Shown: in pieces, positions 1 through 6,200 of the stretch
Position numbering within the stretch: the first letter of the stretch is position 1
Layout of the letters: each line of letters opens with the position of its first letter
Assembly: GCA_007571355.1 (NCBI GenBank)
Contig: RKRO01000447.1
Span: 1 to 7,519, forward strand
DNA from: Candidatus Poribacteria bacterium
GTDB lineage: Bacteria > Poribacteria > WGA-4E > WGA-3G
Length of the DNA stretch: 7,519 nucleotides
Direction of reading: 5' to 3'
Program-made: the position numbers and the translations under genes
Notes under the pieces: generated by a model
Databases searched by the model: none
Told to the model about the DNA's origin: nothing
The model's input: the letters and a program-made list of their open reading frames with translations, nothing else

Positions 1-90
1 CCCATCTTATTCCCCTCTGAGAAGGAGGGTAGGGGGATATCTTCATAAAGTCGAAGCGATACCCATCTTATTCCCTTCTGAGAAGGAGGG
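1..90 (+). repeat. ATTCCCC...ATCTTC repeat, one full and one partial copy, 61-base period
   Basis: The 29 bases at 1-29 recur at 62-90 with one mismatch. Each holds a small hairpin (CCCTC/GAGGG in the first, CCTTC/GAAGG in the second). The first copy extends to ATATCTTC at 37-44; the second diverges after GGAGGG. A related sequence in the opposite orientation lies downstream of rpoC at 7355-7395. This looks like a dispersed non-coding repeat family. Confidence 0.75.
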
Positions 91-131
91 GACTTCGGAC
101 AAGTGTGCATTTATTTTCGTCAGAATTTTCA

Positions 132-160
132 GCGTTTGTAGGGGCGGGGTTTCCCGCTCG
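132..160 (+). repeat. GTAGGGGC palindromic repeat, upstream copy
   Basis: GCGTTTGTAGGGGCGGGG is followed by TTTCCCGCTCG; GCGGG (144-148) pairs with CCCGC (153-157) over a 4-base loop. The reverse complement of the downstream palindrome at 7450-7486 starts with the nearly identical CGTTTGTAAGGGCTGGG, so both belong to one family. It lies about 130 bases before the rpoC start; no gene is seen between them. Confidence 0.7.
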
Positions 161-271
161 ATATATCAATCATTTTTGTTTGTATTTGGTTATAGCATGT
201 AAGCCCAAGCAACGCGATGGGCGGGTCTACGGAGAGAGCTGTTTCCCAACCGACTCGCCTCACCGAACCGC

Positions 272-276
272 AAGGA
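272..276 (+). promoter_or_regulatory. Ribosome-binding site of rpoC
   Basis: AAGGA lies 12 bases before the ATG at 289, within an A-rich leader. The spacing is slightly long but acceptable. It favours the start at 289 over the upstream in-frame ATG at 217, which has no purine-rich Shine-Dalgarno sequence at a normal distance. Confidence 0.6.
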
Positions 277-288
277 AAATTTAAAAAT

Positions 289-3200
289 ATGAACACGGCA
301 TTTGACAGCATCTCCATAAAGATCGCCTCGCCTGACCAGATAAAAGATGCAGCGAAGCGAACTAGTTGTAAACATCGAAAACCTGCTAATGCTACAGATG
401 GCCCCTTTATCTGCCCTGAGAAAGGCACCTGTAACTGCGGCGAGGTCAAAAAGGCGGAGACGATTAACTACCGATCCTTTCGCCCGGAATCCGAAGGCCT
501 TTTTTGTGAGGCTATCTTCGGCCCGCAAAAGGATTGGGAATGTAACTGCGGTAAATATAAACGTATTAAACACAAAGGTGTGATCTGTGATCGCTGCGGC
601 GTTGAGGTTACACAGCAACGCGTCCGTCGGGATCGCCTCGGCTATATACAACTCGCCGCACCCGTCTCCCATATATGGTACTTCAAGGGACTCCCATCGC
701 GCATCGGGCTCTTCTGCGGACTCTCCACGCGAGATGTTGAACGCGTCCTCTATTTTGAAGCATTTATTGTTGTTGAAGTAACCGACCCAGAATGTCCACT
801 TGAAGTCGGGGATGTGTTAACCGAGGTCGAATACGTTGAGCACAGTCATAAACACTGGGGCGGTTTTCGCGCCGGCACTGGGGCTGAAGTCATTCATGAA
901 ATTCTCAGCAATATTGACCTTGAAGAAAAGATAAAAGCGTTAACCCAAGAACTGGAAGAGACGACCAGCCAACAAAAACGGCTGAAGACCTCTAAGCAGC
1001 TAAAGCAGATGTCAGATTTTGCCCAAGCTGAACAACGCCCCGAATGGATGATCATGGATGCTATTCCAGTGATTCCACCGGACTTACGACCGCTTGTTCC
1101 CCTCGAAGGGGGACGCTTCGCAACCAGTGACCTCAACGATTTATACCGCCGTGTGATTAATCGTAACAACCGACTCCGTAAACTGATACAGCTCCGTTCC
1201 CCAGAGGTGATTCTTCGGAACGAAAAACGGATGCTACAAGAAGCCGTTGATGCCTTCTTTGATAACGGACGGCACGGCAGGCGTGTCACCGGTCCCGGTA
1301 ACCGCCCGCTCAAATCCCTTGCTGAGGTGCTCAAAGGCAAAATCGGACGGTTCCGTCAGAACCTGCTCGGTAAACGGGTTGACTACTCTGGACGTAGTGT
1401 TATCGTCGTCGGCCCTGAATTGGGGTTACACCAGTGTGGGATACCGAAACGGATGGCAGTTGAATTGTTCAAACCGTTTATCATTGAGCGACTGCAGGCG
1501 TACGGCTATACACAGACGATTAAGCGTGCGAAGCATATCTCGGAACACGTCGACTCAGATTCGCCTGTCTGGGAGGTGGTAGAGGAGGTCATCGCAGATC
1601 ATCCAGTCCTGCTCAACCGTCCCCCCACATTGCACCGTCTCGGCATCCAAGCGTTTTTACCTGTCTTGGTTGAAGGTAAATCTATCAGGATTCCGCCCCT
1701 CGTCTGTAAGGCGTTCAATGCCGATTTTGATGGCGATCAGATGGCAGTACACGTACCCCTGACAGCAGAGGCGCAAGCCGAAGCAAAACTGCTCATGCTC
1801 AGCAGCCATAACATCCTGAAACCCTCACACGGTGACCCGATTACCGTCCCCGAACTGGATATGGTGCTTGGCCCCAGTTTCTTGACGAAGACACTGCCGG
1901 AGCACGCGGAAGATGCCGCACTTTTACACGAGGCATACACAACGGGTGATACCGCTCTCTTCGATGCAATGCGTCAGAAACCCTGGTACCACCGGCGTTA
2001 CGCCCATACAGCAGACGTTATTACGGCACATGTTGCCGGTCAACTGAAGCTCCACGATAGCGTCCAACTCTTCTGTAAATCCGATGGGCATACCGGAAAC
2101 GGGGGTGCAACCGAGCCAATTCTCACGACAGTCGGTCGGGTTATCTTCAATGAAGTCTTACCGCCTGAATTGGAATGGGAAGATGCGCATTCGCAGCAAC
2201 GGATTCGGTTCTTCAATGCGGAAGCCGGCGGCCGCGCCTTGTCCGCACTCATTCATCGCTGCTTTAACGAACTCGGCACAAGCGTTACGGTTGAAGTCCT
2301 TGAGAAAGTCCAAAAACTTGCTTTCGAATACGCAACGCTCAGCGGTATTTCACCCGGCATTGCAGATTATATAACGCCTGAAAACCGGGATGCGTTAGTG
2401 AGCAAAGCACGGGCGGAAGTTGATACCCTGCTCGAAGGGATCGAGACAACCGAACAAGAAGAACATGAAAACGAGCAGATTCGTATCTGGATGGAGGCAA
2501 CGACCGAAATACAGAAAAACATGTTCGAGACTTTACCGGAACTGGAGACACCGCTCGTTGAACGGGGCGATCCACGTAAGGTACATCCTTATATCGATCC
2601 TGATGGCACAGAAGTCACTGACAAAACCGTAAAAGGTTTCAGTCCAGTACATATCATGGCTGACAGTGGTGCGCGGGCACGGAAGAATCCGTTTATGCAA
2701 ATCAGTGCCTTTATCGGACTCAAGGCGAGGCAGGATGGCAATATCCTCGTTCCGCCCATAGGCACATCTACAGAGAATGAATATTTCTGTTCTTATCGCG
2801 AGGGTTTAGATGTGCTTGACTATTTCAACTCTACTTATGGTTCCCGTAAAGGGTTGGTGGACACAGCACTGAAAACAGCCTCTTCAGGCTATCTGACCCG
2901 AAAACTTGTGGATGTGGCACAAGATGTCCGCGTTACGACTGAAGATTGTGGCACGCTTAACAGCATCCAGAAGTTCGCCACAGACGGTGGTGATCTCGCC
3001 TTTAAAATCAGTGGACGCACGACTGCCGAAGACATCCGCCACCCGGAGAACGGGGATGTGCTCGTTCCTGCCAATACGATCATTTCTGCACAGATGGCAG
3101 AAGCGATTGATACGCTCGGGATAAAAATAGTCAACGTCCGTTCAGTACTCACCTGCCAAGCGGATGACGGTGTCTGTGCAAAATGCTATGGGGACGATCT

Positions 3201-6200
3201 CACAACGAATAGCCTTGTGAATGTCGGGGAAGCTGTCGGCATCATCGCCGCGCAATCCATCGGTGAACCCGGAACGCAGCTCACCATGCGGACCTTCCAT
3301 ACCGGCGGCGCAGTTGAAGATGTTTCAGAAGCCCGTCAACATCAAATCCTCTCTAAAGCCGAAGGTACCGTCCGCTTCCGGGATTTCCACCCCGGCATTA
3401 CAGTGAAAAAGGAACGGGACCTCTGGATAGCCATCGAAAACCGAGCAAACCTTGACGGCCCCGCCTACAAGGTCCAAAAAGTCAATCACCCCGAGTGTCA
3501 ACTCGGCATCGGTGAACTGCTCAGTGAGAAACGGTATAGCGAGAACGCCGAACGTTACAAAGGTTTCGATACAAAAGCGTGGCAGTATGAAGTCACCGAG
3601 GTTACAGACAGCGACTGCCGTTTGAAGAAAGGTGAGCAGTTGTCACGGGAAGAGTATGGCAAGGCATTGGTCGTATACGGTTTTCAACGGTTTGTAACCC
3701 CGAAATACCGTGTAACAGAAGTGTTACATTCTAAAATCTCGGTGGCAATCGACGATCTCCTTACCGAAGAAGAGGCGGAACAGAAAAAGGCAGAAATTCG
3801 CCAAGGGTTTGACGGTGAATGGCACTACGCTGACGCTACGATAGGTGCTTATTTGGCAGCCGACGGTGAGAGCAGGATCGCAACGGACATTCGGGATCAA
3901 GAAACCGAAGAGGATTCCGCAACGGATGGAGATGTTGACTTCAGAGCGGAACGGGTTTACCGTATCACCGAGAAAACAGATAAATCCTTTCCCTACGATG
4001 TAGACGAGGAAGTTTCAACGGAGGATATCACGCCATGGCTGACACCCTTTAAGGTGGAGTCAAAACCGGTCTATGTTGTAGATACGGACGTTGACGATTT
4101 TGTGGCAGGGCAAGTCTTAACGGCACGTGAATTCGAGGATGCCCGACAACGGTATCAACACCAGGAGCGCGCTTTTAAAGTCGAGAAACATGAGACTGAA
4201 AGGCACATTGTAACGGCTGTCCATCATCCAGAATGTGAGTTTCCGCTGGATGAGGAGATCATGCCTGAGGCATTAGACCGCGCACACAAACGGTTCAGCG
4301 GTTTTGACGTGCAAAAACTGCGGCATCGCGTAACGCACGTCTATCATCCAGACTGCCCAATTAAACCAGGGGATCTGCTCGGTGAAAGCGAAGGGAGACA
4401 GCATCGAGAACGGTACCAAGGGTTCACTACTTCTATAAGTGAAACCACAATCGGTAACTTTGAAGCAGAGCGCATGTATCGCATAACTGCTGTTAACCAT
4501 GAGGACTGCCTGCTAAAAGTGGGTGAACTTCTAACGCAGAAGGAGGCAACGGCAAAACGCAAGCAGTACAAAGGATTCGAAGTCTCGCGGCATTATGAAG
4601 TGGTAAAGGTAGAGGATGGCACAACAGCGGTAACTGTCGGTCAACGGCTCACCGAAGCCGAGTATAAAGCGATTCGGAAAACGGATAGCGCACTCCCCGA
4701 AAAAGTGGTGAGTCAGTACCAGGTTGTGCGTGTACATCATCCTGCACTCCAACAAGAACTTGCGGTCGGTGTCGAATTGTCCGACAAGGATTACAAGACT
4801 TACAATCGCAAATTCAAAGGATTCGATACTGAACTGGTCCATCGAGTCGTTGAAGATAAACGCGCTATCGAGGTGCCCCTGGAACCAGGGACGGTACTCA
4901 CGTCGAAGGAACACCGCGCACAGGACAAAGCGAACCAACGGATTACGCATACCGTAACCGAGGTCTACCATCCCCATTGCAAGTATGCTGTCGGTGATGA
5001 ATTGCCAGATCAGGAATATCAGCAGGCTCAGAAAGACTTCCCCGGATTTGAAGTGGACGAATTAGACTTTCAGATGCGCATTGAGGTAGAAACGGCTGAT
5101 GGTACCCGAATACCGCATGTGATTCCTGTGGATTACTCCTTCGCTTTGGCAGAGGGGGATAGTGTTGGTAAGGGTGAAGCACTCGCCGACCTCCATGAAC
5201 GAACAGGGAACTTAGATATCGTTGCGGGTATTCCGCGTGTTACCGATCTCTTTGAAGCGCGCCGTCTAAAGCCCGGTGATGCCGCCCAGATCGCAGAAAT
5301 TGAGGGGTACGTCCGATCCGCCGGCACCAAGAACGGTGTCCCCACATATCGTATTGAGCATGAGGGGTACACCAGCCGTCTCTATCAGATACCTGATGAA
5401 AAACGACTCATCGCTGAAGGGGATTGGGTGGATGCAGGTGAACAGCTCACCAACGGGTTCCTTAACCCGCACGATATTTTGGAGATCGGACGCGTCACGA
5501 TTGAAGGCGTACCCATTGAAGGTGAAGAAGCCGTCTGGGCATATCTCGTTGATGAAGTGCAGAGGGTCTACGGCAAAGGCATCATCAACGATAAGCACGT
5601 TGAGGCCATCGTCCGCCAGATGCTCACCAAAGTCCGCATCACCGACCCAGGCGACACAAACTTCTACCCGAACGATGAAGTCCATCGCAAAGCGTTTGAA
5701 CGGGTCAACGAAGATATTTTGAGGAAGGTCTGTATCATCGACCCAGGCTATACAGATTTCAAACCGGGGCAGAAAGTCGATCGCGAAGAGTTTAAACGTG
5801 CCATAGAGCAAGCACCTAAGGTTCCTGGTATTAATGCTGAAAGAGTTCCAGGGATTAACGGATCAGTAACCCGATATAAGACGTTTGAAGTCCCGCAATT
5901 TGAAGGGCAAATTGAAAAATATAAAGTAATTAAGGATATTCCTCGTTTCACTGCCGATAAATACCATTTCCATTCCTCGTCCGAGAGAGCAGTCTACGAT
6001 TTCCTCTCAGACGAGGGCTATACAGTTGTCCCTCAGGTTAAAGTTGACACTCCGGAATCTTCGGTTTATTCTGGTCCAATTGACCTAGCGATAAGTACAG
6101 GGAGCCCCGGAGAGTACTGTCTTGGAATTGAATTTGATGGACCTTCTCGTGATGATGACCCTGATCAAAAAGCGAGGGATATCGAAAAGCAGGAAATACT

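Noticed and set aside
1..90. CRISPR-like repeat-spacer pattern
   Set aside because: There are only two copies, the second is partial, and the element recurs singly in the opposite orientation beyond rpoC. It fits a dispersed hairpin repeat better.
165..200. Promoter for rpoC around TATAGC at 191-196
   Set aside because: The hexamer matches the -10 consensus at 4 of 6 positions, but no -35-like hexamer lies at 16-18 bases, so I could not support it.
217..288. In-frame upstream ATG that would add 24 residues to RpoC
   Set aside because: The added residues have no similarity to RpoC, there is no Shine-Dalgarno sequence before 217, and the ATG at 289 has AAGGA upstream and begins the conserved FDSISIKIASP segment.
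5266..5811. 181-codon open frame on the - strand, with other antisense frames up to 160 codons
   Set aside because: They lie wholly or largely within the rpoC coding region, show no recognisable family, and are expected as shadows of a long biased coding sequence.
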